Below, in pieces: positions 15,500 through 23,192 of a DNA stretch of 64,000 nt. A model generated the notes under the pieces. That model saw only the letters and a program-made list of their open reading frames with translations, was not told the DNA's origin and searched no databases. Each line of letters begins with the position of its first letter. The first letter of the stretch is position 1. The stretch lies in assembly GCF_021441885.1 (NCBI RefSeq), contig NZ_CP090439.1, positions 186,001 to 250,000 on the forward strand. Direction: 5' to 3'. Made by a program: the position numbers and the translations under genes. Source of the DNA: Vibrio maritimus. GTDB taxonomy: Bacteria > Pseudomonadota > Gammaproteobacteria > Enterobacterales > Vibrionaceae.

Positions 15500-17116
15500 G
15501 TGAAACTGAACAATCTGTCGATTAGAGCGAAACTGCAAGCTCTCGTCGGCTTTGCCGTACTCATTCTCGTCTCACTCGGTACGTTTAATCTCATCATTCA
15601 AAAAGAATCAAGCTATGAGCAACGTAAAGACCGCGTTCGCTCTAATGTTGAAATAGCATACGCACTGGCCAACCATTACAAGACGTTAAGCAAGTCTATT
15701 GGCGAAACGCAAGCTAAAGAAGCGGCTGCCAAAGCAATAGAAGATCTTCGCTATGATGGTAACAATTACTTCTTTATTGCCACATCTGATGAAAATATCG
15801 TCATGCATCCAACCAATCCAAAATTAAATGGAACGAATGCAGGTAAACTCACTGACTCTAGAGGCAATTATTTCTGGCAAGAAATGAGTCGAATAGCAAC
15901 CACACAAGGGAAAGGGTTTCTGACTTATTATTGGATAGGCAGCGATGGTAATGAATCTGAGAAGATTTCTTTTGTCGCTTATATACCAGAGTGGGACTGG
16001 ATAATTGGCTCTGGTGTTCAAACGGCGGATATTGATAAAGCATTCCAAAGCCAATTAATCAAAGAACTCATCGTTGATGCAATTGCCGCTCTAGCACTCA
16101 TTATTATTTGCTTAATTATTTCGCGAAACATCGTCAAGCCTATTGAAGCGCTAGTACAAAGAGTGCATAAGGTAGCGGATGGCGATCTCACGGTCGAGAT
16201 GTCTAGTGATAGAAAAGATGAACTTGGGTACCTTAGCAATGAGCTAGCCAGAATGATGGCGACGCTGAAAGAGACGATTTCTGCTGCAAAGGCGTCCGCG
16301 GACTACTCAAGCCAACTGTCGAGCAGCATTGCCGCTTCCAGTGAGGAAACATCCACCAACATCGACTCACAAAGTCAGCAGCTTGAGCAGCTAGCAACGG
16401 CGATGAGTGAGATGTCGTCAACAATCCAAGATATCGCTGGTAACTCAGAGCGTACTTCATCAACAACTGAACAAAGCAAAGATTTTGCCGCTCAAGGCAG
16501 TCGTAGCATGGGTTACACACTCACCAACATTTCAGGCATTTCCGAAGATATCTCGAGTACCCACGAGTTAATGGAAGCTCTTAAACAAGGTGTAAATGAC
16601 ATTAGCTCAGTTGTGAACGTGATTCATGAAGTCTCTGAACAAACCAACCTCCTAGCACTCAATGCAGCTATTGAGGCTGCTCGAGCTGGCGAACAAGGTC
16701 GCGGCTTCGCAGTGGTTGCCGATGAAGTTCGCAACTTGGCAAGTCGTACTCAAGAGTCCACTGCTCAGGTACAGACCACTATTGACAAGCTGAATGAGCG
16801 CACAGATAGCGTGCTTGCAGTAATGTCATCGAATCAGACGAAGGTCACCGAGAGTGTTGAACTCGCTTCACAAACTCAAGAGAAGCTTGATACCGCGGTA
16901 GACAAGCTCAACGATACCTATGACATGGTCACACAAATCGCTGCCGCAGCCGAGCAGCAAGGCACTGTCGCGAATGACGTAAACGAAAACGTCAGCATTG
17001 TGCACTTATCTATCAGTGAAATTAGACAAGCCAGCCAAAGCCTCGCACAGCAATCTCAAGCCATGGCGGAGTCCTCTGCTGAGCTTACACAGAAACTCGC
17101 TTACTTCCGTATATAG
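15500..17116 (+). CDS. Methyl-accepting chemotaxis protein with single Cache domain
   Basis: The 538-residue receptor starts at GTG with an AAGAGGAAA RBS. Order: membrane segment (about 11-33), periplasmic sCache_2-type domain (about 35-185, with NNYFFI, VMHPTNP and WDWIIGSGV), second membrane segment (about 188-210), HAMP (to about 265) and a signalling domain with the hairpin tip EQTNLLALNAAIEAARAGEQ. Such domains often sense small organic acids. A paralogue of the same length lies at 30357. No chemotaxis genes are adjacent. Confidence 0.93.
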   Translation: MKLNNLSIRAKLQALVGFAVLILVSLGTFNLIIQKESSYEQRKDRVRSNVEIAYALANHYKTLSKSIGETQAKEAAAKAIEDLRYDGNNYFFIATSDENIVMHPTNPKLNGTNAGKLTDSRGNYFWQEMSRIATTQGKGFLTYYWIGSDGNESEKISFVAYIPEWDWIIGSGVQTADIDKAFQSQLIKELIVDAIAALALIIICLIISRNIVKPIEALVQRVHKVADGDLTVEMSSDRKDELGYLSNELARMMATLKETISAAKASADYSSQLSSSIAASSEETSTNIDSQSQQLEQLATAMSEMSSTIQDIAGNSERTSSTTEQSKDFAAQGSRSMGYTLTNISGISEDISSTHELMEALKQGVNDISSVVNVIHEVSEQTNLLALNAAIEAARAGEQGRGFAVVADEVRNLASRTQESTAQVQTTIDKLNERTDSVLAVMSSNQTKVTESVELASQTQEKLDTAVDKLNDTYDMVTQIAAAAEQQGTVANDVNENVSIVHLSISEIRQASQSLAQQSQAMAESSAELTQKLAYFRI

Positions 17117-17124
17117 AGACCAAG

Positions 17125-17158
17125 AAAAACGCTCCGCAGTTTAGCGGAGCGTTTTTTT
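17125..17158 (+). terminator. Intrinsic terminator of the first chemoreceptor
   Basis: AAAAACGCTCCGC pairs with GCGGAGCGTTTTT around a 6-nt loop, and the T run extends to 17158. It begins 8 nt after the stop. The A run on the left arm means it could also serve the convergent YceI gene. Confidence 0.9.
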
Positions 17159-17167
17159 AGAACTGAG

Positions 17168-17746
17168 TTACTTCTGATTGTAAACGAGCACAAAGGTGAG
17201 CGGGACACTCGTTGCGATTGAGGGTAACCCTGCCACTTCTCTTAGTTTCTCGATACCCACATCAAGCCCAAAGTCAGCAGCCTGAATAATCATAGGATCG
17301 GTCGAGACAATCACGACTTTATCTTCACTCATCTTCATCACGGTTAACTTTGTTGGGTAAGTCTTCTGCTTCCCATGCAGGTCTACGGTCACATCGTTAA
17401 CAATACTGTAGATCCCACCAATATCACTATTATCCAACTCGCTCATATCCACGACGGTACTCACCGTTGCTTTGGCAAAATCGGCGACATTGAAAAGCAT
17501 GGTTTGCATTCGCTCATTTCGGATTGGGATATTGGTTTCGACACTCGCTAGATCTATGACCAGTGTCGCTTTTCCGTCATCACTTATCGTGCCGGTCATT
17601 CCTTCAAAGTGATGTATTTCGCTTACACTATTGCTCTTAGTCGACACGAATTTTAACGTCGAGTTGTTGCTGTCTAGCATCCACTCTGCATGCGACGAAA
17701 ATACGAATGCCATTGTCACTATAAATGTGGTTAATCGGACTATCAT
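17168..17746 (-). CDS. YceI family periplasmic protein
   Basis: The 192-residue protein has a signal peptide (about residues 1-20) and a lipocalin-like YceI barrel. Typical elements are MLDSNNSTLKFVSTK near the mature N-terminus, HHFEGMTGTIS, the pair NIPIRNERM...LFNVADF and KLTVMKMS. Relatives bind isoprenoid quinones or polyprenyl chains in the periplasm. It is a single gene and no cytochrome b561 partner is present, unlike E. coli yceJI. Confidence 0.88.
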   Translation of the reverse strand: MIVRLTTFIVTMAFVFSSHAEWMLDSNNSTLKFVSTKSNSVSEIHHFEGMTGTISDDGKATLVIDLASVETNIPIRNERMQTMLFNVADFAKATVSTVVDMSELDNSDIGGIYSIVNDVTVDLHGKQKTYPTKLTVMKMSEDKVVIVSTDPMIIQAADFGLDVGIEKLREVAGLPSIATSVPLTFVLVYNQK

Positions 17747-17879
17747 TGTGCTGCTTCCTCATGGCTGACTGACTCTATAGGTGTAGACCACGGATTTAAT
17801 AATCTCCACACTGAACAGGTAATATGCTACTGTTTTTACATTCGCAATCAGTCGCTTAATAATAACAATCGGAGTCAGC

Positions 17880-18491
17880 ATGAATCTCAACCTTGACGAC
17901 CTCAGCCCGAATGCCATCTATCATCTAATGACACAAACCGTGGTTCCACGCCCCATCGCTTGGGTACTAACCGAATCCTCGTCAGAGAATTTTAACTTAG
18001 CGCCATTTTCCTATTTCGCCCCTATCTCCAGTAATCCACCACTACTGATGATCTCGATCGGTAAAAAGCCAGATGGAACCTTAAAAGACAGTGCAGTCAA
18101 TGCGATAAAAAACAAACAACTCGTCATTCATATTGCTTCAACTCAAAGCGCTGAAATCATGACTCAAACCTCTGCCACTCTTGCTCACGGTCAATCTGAA
18201 GTCCAAGCAAGCGATATTGAGTTGCTCCCCTTCGATGGTTTTGAGTTACCTCGCGTAGCTCAGTGCCCAATTGCTTTTGGCTGTTCATTACATGATGTTA
18301 TTGAAATGGGCAACACGCCCCAGCATCTGATCATTGCCAAAATTGAGCAGGTTTACATAGATGACAACGTCGTTAAACAGAACCAGGAACGACTGATCAT
18401 AGATGCACTTAAAGTCGACCCACTTTCTCGACTTGGTGGTAATGATTACGCGACTCTAGAAAAAACAATTACCGTGAAACGCCCAACCTAG
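17880..18491 (+). CDS. Flavin reductase-like FMN-binding split-barrel protein
   Basis: The 203-residue protein fits the flavin reductase-like family. It has the N-terminal TQTVVPRPIAWVLT, the FMN-contacting region FNLAPFSYFAPISSNPPLL and the distal GNTPQHLIIAKIEQV strand. Members bind FMN and reduce it or serve as partners of monooxygenases; here no partner is adjacent, so the substrate is unknown. The start ATG follows an ATCGGAG-type RBS. It is divergent from the YceI gene. Confidence 0.82.
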   Translation: MNLNLDDLSPNAIYHLMTQTVVPRPIAWVLTESSSENFNLAPFSYFAPISSNPPLLMISIGKKPDGTLKDSAVNAIKNKQLVIHIASTQSAEIMTQTSATLAHGQSEVQASDIELLPFDGFELPRVAQCPIAFGCSLHDVIEMGNTPQHLIIAKIEQVYIDDNVVKQNQERLIIDALKVDPLSRLGGNDYATLEKTITVKRPT

Positions 18492-18654
18492 CGCGTCAAC
18501 TGTTAGTAGTTGTTTCTGTTTGGTCTCCCTAGTGTCAACGATGACTAAAGACTATTCAAACTTGTGAGACATTCGTCAAACCAATAACTCGCTAACACTA
18601 TTTTTGCATTGGTCTTTTATGGTTGCCGCCTACGAAATAGCAGTGGTAGCAAAC

Positions 18655-19041
18655 ATGAAAAAAATAATTATGATGGCATTGGCGCTGTGCGTGGGCTTTA
18701 GCTCAGTTGCCAAGGCAGATACCGGGGTTGGCCTTTTTGTTGGAGACCCGTATTGGGGTTTGGACTTCAAGCACAATGATCTGCGCTTCAATGTCAGCCT
18801 CGACGACCGTATGGGCTTTGGCGTCAACAAAACCTTCGGTATTCAAGATACACCAATCTACCTTTTTGTCGGCGGTCACTATGTCGATAGAAACAGTCGC
18901 TATATTGCGGTGACGCCGGGGATCGGTGCCGAGTTTCGCGTGAAACCCGTTGGATTTTACGTAGATGTCACTCCGGCAATTTATCTTGATGAATTTGAAA
19001 TTGAACTAGAGGCAAGAGCCGGCTTTAGAGTGTATTTCTAG
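18655..19041 (+). CDS. Small secreted or outer-membrane beta-rich protein, unassigned
   Basis: The protein has 128 residues from the preferred start MKKIIMMALAL, which creates a clean signal peptide ending at about AKA-D. An upstream in-frame ATG at 18604 would bury it. The mature part alternates hydrophobic and polar residues in short strands with Gly/Asp turns (GLFVGDPYWGLDF, YLFVGGHYVDR, GFYVDVTPAIYL) and ends in an aromatic (RVYF), as outer-membrane barrels do. I do not recognise the family. It is a single gene with its own terminator. Confidence 0.6.
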   Translation: MKKIIMMALALCVGFSSVAKADTGVGLFVGDPYWGLDFKHNDLRFNVSLDDRMGFGVNKTFGIQDTPIYLFVGGHYVDRNSRYIAVTPGIGAEFRVKPVGFYVDVTPAIYLDEFEIELEARAGFRVYF

Positions 19042-19077
19042 AAAAATAGGCTAAAGGCCGTACATACTAGATAAAAG

Positions 19078-19109
19078 AAGACCCAGTGGTATTAAAACTG
19101 GGTCTTTTT
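19078..19109 (+). terminator. Intrinsic terminator after the small barrel gene
   Basis: AAGACCCAGT pairs with ACTGGGTCTT around a 9-nt loop, followed by TTT. It sits 36 nt after the stop codon and 45 nt before the end of the convergent add gene, which it may also serve. Confidence 0.85.
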
Positions 19110-19154
19110 GGGTTCTGGTAACAGTAGATCAGTTATCTGTTAATCGGCTTTTTG

Positions 19155-20144
19155 CTAATTAACTAGAAGCTGTGATTTAGTCGCTTCATCCGTAAATGCT
19201 GCGTTCACACTGTTACGATAGATGTGCATGTAATCGTCTTCGCTCAAGTTGAACTGTTCCATCACTTTTTGTACTTCTTCCGTCATGGTGGTGTTGGAAA
19301 CCGTTCTGTTGTCCGTGTTAATCGTTACAGGGATACCGCGCTGTCTAAAGTCTTCAATTGGATGAACATCCATACTCTCTACCGCTTTGGTCTGAACGTT
19401 ACTACTTGGGCACGTTTCTAGCGCAACTTGTTTGTCGTGGACGAGATCAAAGGCAGCTTGATGAGTCGCGATATGGATACCATGCCCCACTCGCTCTGCA
19501 CCCAGCATGGTAATCGCATCATACACGTTCTGACCTTCACCCTGCTCACCGGCATGAATGGTCACATTGAGACCTTTTTCTTTTGCATATTTAGCGAATG
19601 GGATGAACTTTTCGCAAAAGCCCAACTCTTCGCCACCAGCAAGATCAAACGCAGCCACACCTTTGCCCACGTATTGCGAACCAACATCAATGACATCATT
19701 AATTTCATCCGTTGGCATATGACGCAGTAGAGACAGGATAATATTGCCTTTAATGCCGTGAGCTTGTTCCGCACGCTTCATACCAGCAACAACAGAACCG
19801 ATAATCTCTTCTACATTTAGCCCTTGCTCTCGATGTAACAAAGGACCAAATCGTACTTCCATATACGTAACGTTTTCTAGAGCAGCGTCTTCGTATACCT
19901 CAAAGGCGATACGCTCAAGTGCTTCTTTTGTCTGCATTACAGACAGTGGCAGGTCAAAGCGTTTTAGGTATTCAATCAGGTTTGGACAGGTTTCTGGGGC
20001 AATCATCATGTCACGGATGATTTCCACATCTGTACTAGGCAATTCGATGTTCTGTAGCTCCGCCAACTCGATAATAGTCTCAGGGCGAACACTTCCATCT
20101 AAGTGGCAGTGTAGGTCGATTTTTGGCAGTTGTTTATAATTCAT
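19155..20144 (-). CDS. add: Adenosine deaminase Add
   Basis: The 329-residue enzyme is the canonical adenosine deaminase. Metal and catalytic motifs are KIDLHCHLDGS, VTIHAGEQG, RVGHGIHI and ITVNTDN-like INTDNR. It converts adenosine and deoxyadenosine to inosine forms. The N-terminus MNYKQLPKIDLHCHLDGSVR closely resembles V. vulnificus Add, whose mRNA carries the well-known adenine riboswitch. I find no such aptamer in this leader (20145-20300); in this window the aptamer sits before the other deaminase. The RBS is AGAGGTAACG before ATG. A PurR-like box lies 216 bp upstream. Confidence 0.93.
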   Translation of the reverse strand: MNYKQLPKIDLHCHLDGSVRPETIIELAELQNIELPSTDVEIIRDMMIAPETCPNLIEYLKRFDLPLSVMQTKEALERIAFEVYEDAALENVTYMEVRFGPLLHREQGLNVEEIIGSVVAGMKRAEQAHGIKGNIILSLLRHMPTDEINDVIDVGSQYVGKGVAAFDLAGGEELGFCEKFIPFAKYAKEKGLNVTIHAGEQGEGQNVYDAITMLGAERVGHGIHIATHQAAFDLVHDKQVALETCPSSNVQTKAVESMDVHPIEDFRQRGIPVTINTDNRTVSNTTMTEEVQKVMEQFNLSEDDYMHIYRNSVNAAFTDEATKSQLLVN

Positions 20145-20359
20145 CGTTACCTCTTTTTGGGATAATTGATAAGCCTCAGAATTTCCGTATGTTTATTCCG
20201 ACTCCGTGCAGATAGGCTAACGAGCTCGTGTCTTCGTCAAATCCAACATACATGAGCGGATTTACCGAACTCAAGGGAATAACCCGCATTTATACTGATA
20301 AACTTAATACAAAACCACCCTAACTACCCAATATAGTGTGACTTTGTTCACTTTTATTT

Positions 20360-20375
20360 GAGTAAACGTTTGCGT
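20360..20375. promoter_or_regulatory. PurR-like operator between add and an outer-membrane protein gene
   Basis: GAGTAAACGTTTGCGT matches 13 of 16 positions of the PurR consensus ACGCAAACGTTTGCGT, including the whole centre and right half. It lies in the 382-nt divergent spacer 20145-20526. Purine repression of add would be logical, but the distance is long, and the outer-membrane gene (about 150 bp away) is an alternative target. Other LacI-family proteins bind related sites. Confidence 0.45.
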
Positions 20376-20526
20376 ATTCGTTTGTAATTTTGTGGTTTTA
20401 CTCACAAACAGTTCTAGGACACTTCCACCACATTTCCCGACATTTCTTGCACAGACCCACAAACGAGAATTGCTTACATTACGCCCCGAAATCAAACACT
20501 CTTATAAATACGAAATGGGTAACAGA

Positions 20527-21105
20527 ATGAAAAAGACAGTGGCAATCGCGATCTCAGCTTTAATGGCAACTAGTGCATGGGCAAACTCAGTAGAGCCAGG
20601 CTTCTACTTGGGTGGTGGTTTTGGTCTTACTGAAAGTAAGCTAGAGAACCAAGACATGTCAGCGTTCCCAACACTAGATGGTTCGCGTTCACTACGTGTA
20701 TACGGTGGTTACCAGTTCAACCGTATCGTTTCTCTGGAAGGTGGTTACACTAACTATGGTGACCTTTCGCACGCAATGCTTCAAGGTGCTAATGCTAAGG
20801 TTACACCAAGTGCTTTCTCTGTAGCAGCTAACTTAGGTTACAGCTTTGATAATGGTCTACGCCCATTTGCTACTCTTGGTCTATCTCACGTAAACGTTGA
20901 TCTTAAAGCAAATGGTCAATCAGAAAGCGATTCAGCATCTGGTTTCCGTTACGGCTTGGGCCTAGAGTACGCACCACAAATGATTGATGGTCTTGCAGTA
21001 CGTGTTGCTTATGAAGCGGATGCATTCAAAGTAGACATGGGTGGTTCAAGCACAGACACATTCTCAGTAGGTTCTCTATACCTAGGTGCTTCTTACAAGT
21101 TCTAA
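20527..21105 (+). CDS. OmpA-like outer-membrane beta-barrel protein (8-strand type)
   Basis: The protein has 192 residues from the start MKKTVAIAISALM, which gives a signal peptide cut at about AWA-N. Longer in-frame starts to 20392 are rejected because they lack signal-like sequence. The mature chain has repeated strands (FYLGGGFGLTES, LRVYGGYQFNRIVSLEGGYTNYG, FSVAANLGYSF, LRPFATLGLSHV, GFRYGLGLEYA, YLGASYKF) and the terminal phenylalanine needed for BAM insertion. Codons such as GGT, CGT and CTA recur as in highly expressed vibrio genes. Its role (adhesin or structural) is unknown. Confidence 0.82.
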   Translation: MKKTVAIAISALMATSAWANSVEPGFYLGGGFGLTESKLENQDMSAFPTLDGSRSLRVYGGYQFNRIVSLEGGYTNYGDLSHAMLQGANAKVTPSAFSVAANLGYSFDNGLRPFATLGLSHVNVDLKANGQSESDSASGFRYGLGLEYAPQMIDGLAVRVAYEADAFKVDMGGSSTDTFSVGSLYLGASYKF

Positions 21106-21127
21106 TCTAGAACTACTTAAGAAACAG

Positions 21128-21161
21128 ACACTCAGCCCTTCCCCCCTTTCGGGCTGAGTGT
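21128..21161 (+). terminator. 11-bp hairpin after the outer-membrane protein gene
   Basis: ACACTCAGCCC and GGGCTGAGTGT are exactly complementary around a 12-nt C/T loop. It starts 22 nt after the stop of the barrel gene and ends 4 nt before the stop of the small minus-strand cysteine gene, so it can serve both converging transcripts. The T run is absent. Confidence 0.65.
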
Positions 21162-21164
21162 GCA

Positions 21165-21341
21165 TCATTCCCTCGGTTCCTTCTCATTATTCAGACCGGC
21201 AAACAATACACCGCTTTTAGGCATCCAGAACTGGCAACCTTCTCGCTTCATAGACGTCGGGTTTCCCCATGCTGTACAAAGATCTTTCTCGTTGTCTCTT
21301 TTTCTTTGAAACTGGCGACAGGTTCCACAAACAAATTCCAT
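21165..21341 (-). CDS. 58-residue cysteine-motif protein, possible small zinc protein
   Basis: This short gene starts MEFVCGTCRQFQ and ends NNEKEPRE. Four cysteines lie at 5, 8, 22 and 36 (CxxC-x13-C-x13-C), a spacing that could form one zinc site. A good RBS (AGAGGAGAG, then 6 nt, ATG) supports translation. A single tryptophan follows each later cysteine (CTAW, CQFW), a symmetry hinting at two half-motifs. There is no membrane segment. I do not recognise a named family. It lies between the barrel gene and the IclR gene, convergent to the former. Confidence 0.6.
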   Translation of the reverse strand: MEFVCGTCRQFQRKRDNEKDLCTAWGNPTSMKREGCQFWMPKSGVLFAGLNNEKEPRE

Positions 21342-21514
21342 TTATCACTCTCCTCTCGTTCCACATTACCTTAGTTGGATATTCATCGAGTTGTATTGAT
21401 TCATCGCAACTTACTCCAATGTAAGAATCTGCTTATTTTTCACCTCATGAGAAAGCCTCTGCTTAATTTTGTTCCCTTTCTTACCGGACAGGAATATAAA
21501 TTGCGTAATCCTTT

Positions 21515-22270
21515 TTGATGATAGATAACGCCCATATGGGAAATGCACTACAGCCACCAACTCAGGTAAACGAAAAGCCATTGCAACTGCTTATGCAGGT
21601 TGCTGTATCCGATGAACCCGTATCTGCTAAGACTTTGAGCCAGCAGTTAGGTGTACCACTTAGTAGCCTTTACAGACATATCAAACTACTTAAAGAGTGG
21701 AACCTCATTGAAGAAAGTGCTCATGACAAAACGCTCATCGTCGGCCCTGCAGCTCTTTTACTGATGCACAGCTACCAATCAAGTCCTCACAACTTGGAAA
21801 CGATTGAGAGCATTTTGTTCAGGCTACAGAAGCAAACGGGTGAGATGGCAGCCTACATGGTACCAGTGGGTTATCGAGCATTATGTGTCAGCCTACAAGA
21901 AAGTGCCCAAGCACTGCGTTGTAGCTATGTTCGTGGACAAAGCCAGCCTTTATTGCGCGGCGCATCGTCCAAGGTAATGCTGGCCTACCTGCCTGAAGCT
22001 CGACGCGAAAAGATCCTTCGCCATTTCGGAGAAGAAGCAAACGCCGAAGCTTGGCAAACTGAGTTGGATCAGATTCGCAAACAAGGATTTGCTATCAGTA
22101 CATCTGAGTTTGACCCTGGAGTGACGGGCATCAGCGCACCTGTTACCAAGGGATCTAAGCTAATTGGTGCAGTTTCCATTATGGCGCCTGCTCATCGTGT
22201 AGAGGCGAACAAGGACAGATTCATTCTTCATGTATTACAGGCAGCCAGAGCGTTGCCTCCAGAAAGGTAA
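21515..22270 (+). CDS. IclR-family transcriptional regulator
   Basis: The 251-residue protein has an N-terminal winged helix (about 20-75, with VSAKTLSQQLGVPLSSLYRHIKLL) and an IclR effector domain (about 85-245) containing GASSKVMLAYLPEARREKIL and GFAISTSEFDPGVTGISAPV. Members control catabolic pathways in response to small acids. ATGs at codons 2 and 8 are alternative starts. The degenerate arginase-fold gene follows after 6 nt and must be co-transcribed, which suggests a shared function. No catabolic operon is adjacent. Confidence 0.88.
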   Translation: MMIDNAHMGNALQPPTQVNEKPLQLLMQVAVSDEPVSAKTLSQQLGVPLSSLYRHIKLLKEWNLIEESAHDKTLIVGPAALLLMHSYQSSPHNLETIESILFRLQKQTGEMAAYMVPVGYRALCVSLQESAQALRCSYVRGQSQPLLRGASSKVMLAYLPEARREKILRHFGEEANAEAWQTELDQIRKQGFAISTSEFDPGVTGISAPVTKGSKLIGAVSIMAPAHRVEANKDRFILHVLQAARALPPER

Positions 22271-22276
22271 TTCATC

Positions 22277-23131
22277 ATGCTAAGCGTCTTCAAACAGTTA
22301 TGGAAACGTCGCTATCATCCAGTAATGGACAACAAACTGTCACTCTTGACGGTATGCGAAGCGATTAAACCCCAGACCAATGCTCAGTTTGAAGACGCCG
22401 AATCTTTGCTTGATACGGCTTACGATTGGCTTAGCGCTCAACATTATTCTCATTCAATGAGAAACGCTGGGCATTTCCCTATTCTTACTGCCTACAAGAG
22501 TGAGCGACCATACTTTGAAAATCCGATGGCTAGCCATGACTTCAAAGAGAAGTTAATTGAGCAATTAACCGTTGGCGCGATGCCTTTGCTGATTTCTAAC
22601 TGCCACGAAGCCTTGCTCGATGTCTTTCCAAGTCTGCTCATTGAGCGAGAAGAAGTCGGTATCATCAATATCAACGCTCATCTTCTAATGGATCAGTGTC
22701 TAGATTTGACCATGGGCTCAATGCTGCACTTCGCCTTAAATCGATTCAATGAATGTCGTGCCTTTCATATTGGCATTGATGGCAGCAAATGCGACAAAAA
22801 ACAGCTAGAGTATGCAGAAGATATGGGGTGCGACTGGCTCATGGCAGATGAAGTGAACTATCGAAGTCGCGCGTTACTCAAAGAGCAACTGGCGCGCTTT
22901 ATTAGTCATTGCGACAAGCTCGTGCTCACGATTGATCTGCCTTCGATCTCAAAACACAACTCAAGCAGTGAGAAGCGAAAGCTGGATATTGCCATGGTAT
23001 TAAGAGCACTTCGTCAGTGCCTGGCATCAAACAAAGTGTTGCTCATTCAACTCGTTGGGGCGCAAGAGCAACACATATATTCCAAAGCAACCCAACTGTT
23101 GGTCCAGGAGATTGGTGAGTTTTATCAATGA
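22277..23131 (+). CDS. Arginase/ureohydrolase-fold protein lacking metal ligands (probable pseudoenzyme)
   Basis: The 284-residue protein aligns in order with formimidoylglutamase (HutG)-type ureohydrolases. LLISNCHEALLDVFPSL stands where GGxH lies, EVGIININAHLLMD where NIDAHxD lies, and CDKLVLTIDLPSIS where the LTIDLDxF strand lies. The aspartates that bind the Mn pair are mostly changed (DAHxD to NAHLL, DLD to DLP), and the final E-Y-N segment reads VGAQEQ. The fold is probably kept but hydrolysis is unlikely. It is co-transcribed with IclR (6-nt gap) and may act as a sensor or partner. The homology is my reading of motif order and needs a profile search. Confidence 0.6.
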   Translation: MLSVFKQLWKRRYHPVMDNKLSLLTVCEAIKPQTNAQFEDAESLLDTAYDWLSAQHYSHSMRNAGHFPILTAYKSERPYFENPMASHDFKEKLIEQLTVGAMPLLISNCHEALLDVFPSLLIEREEVGIININAHLLMDQCLDLTMGSMLHFALNRFNECRAFHIGIDGSKCDKKQLEYAEDMGCDWLMADEVNYRSRALLKEQLARFISHCDKLVLTIDLPSISKHNSSSEKRKLDIAMVLRALRQCLASNKVLLIQLVGAQEQHIYSKATQLLVQEIGEFYQ

Positions 23132-23166
23132 AGCGACCGCGAACAAACTCTCAGAGTTGTTCGAAT

Positions 23167-23192
23167 AAATCGCCTCAATGCGAGGCGATTTC
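23167..23192. terminator. Bidirectional intrinsic terminator
   Basis: AAATCGCCTC and GAGGCGATTT pair over 10 bp around a 5-nt loop. It overlaps the last base of the minus-strand helicase gene and lies 36 nt after the arginase-fold gene. Both transcripts converge here. Confidence 0.75.

Noticed and set aside
20145..20300. Possible purine riboswitch before canonical add
   Set aside because: None of the loop and junction landmarks (TATAA, ATATGG, CTACC, GATTA) occur in order on the minus strand of this leader.
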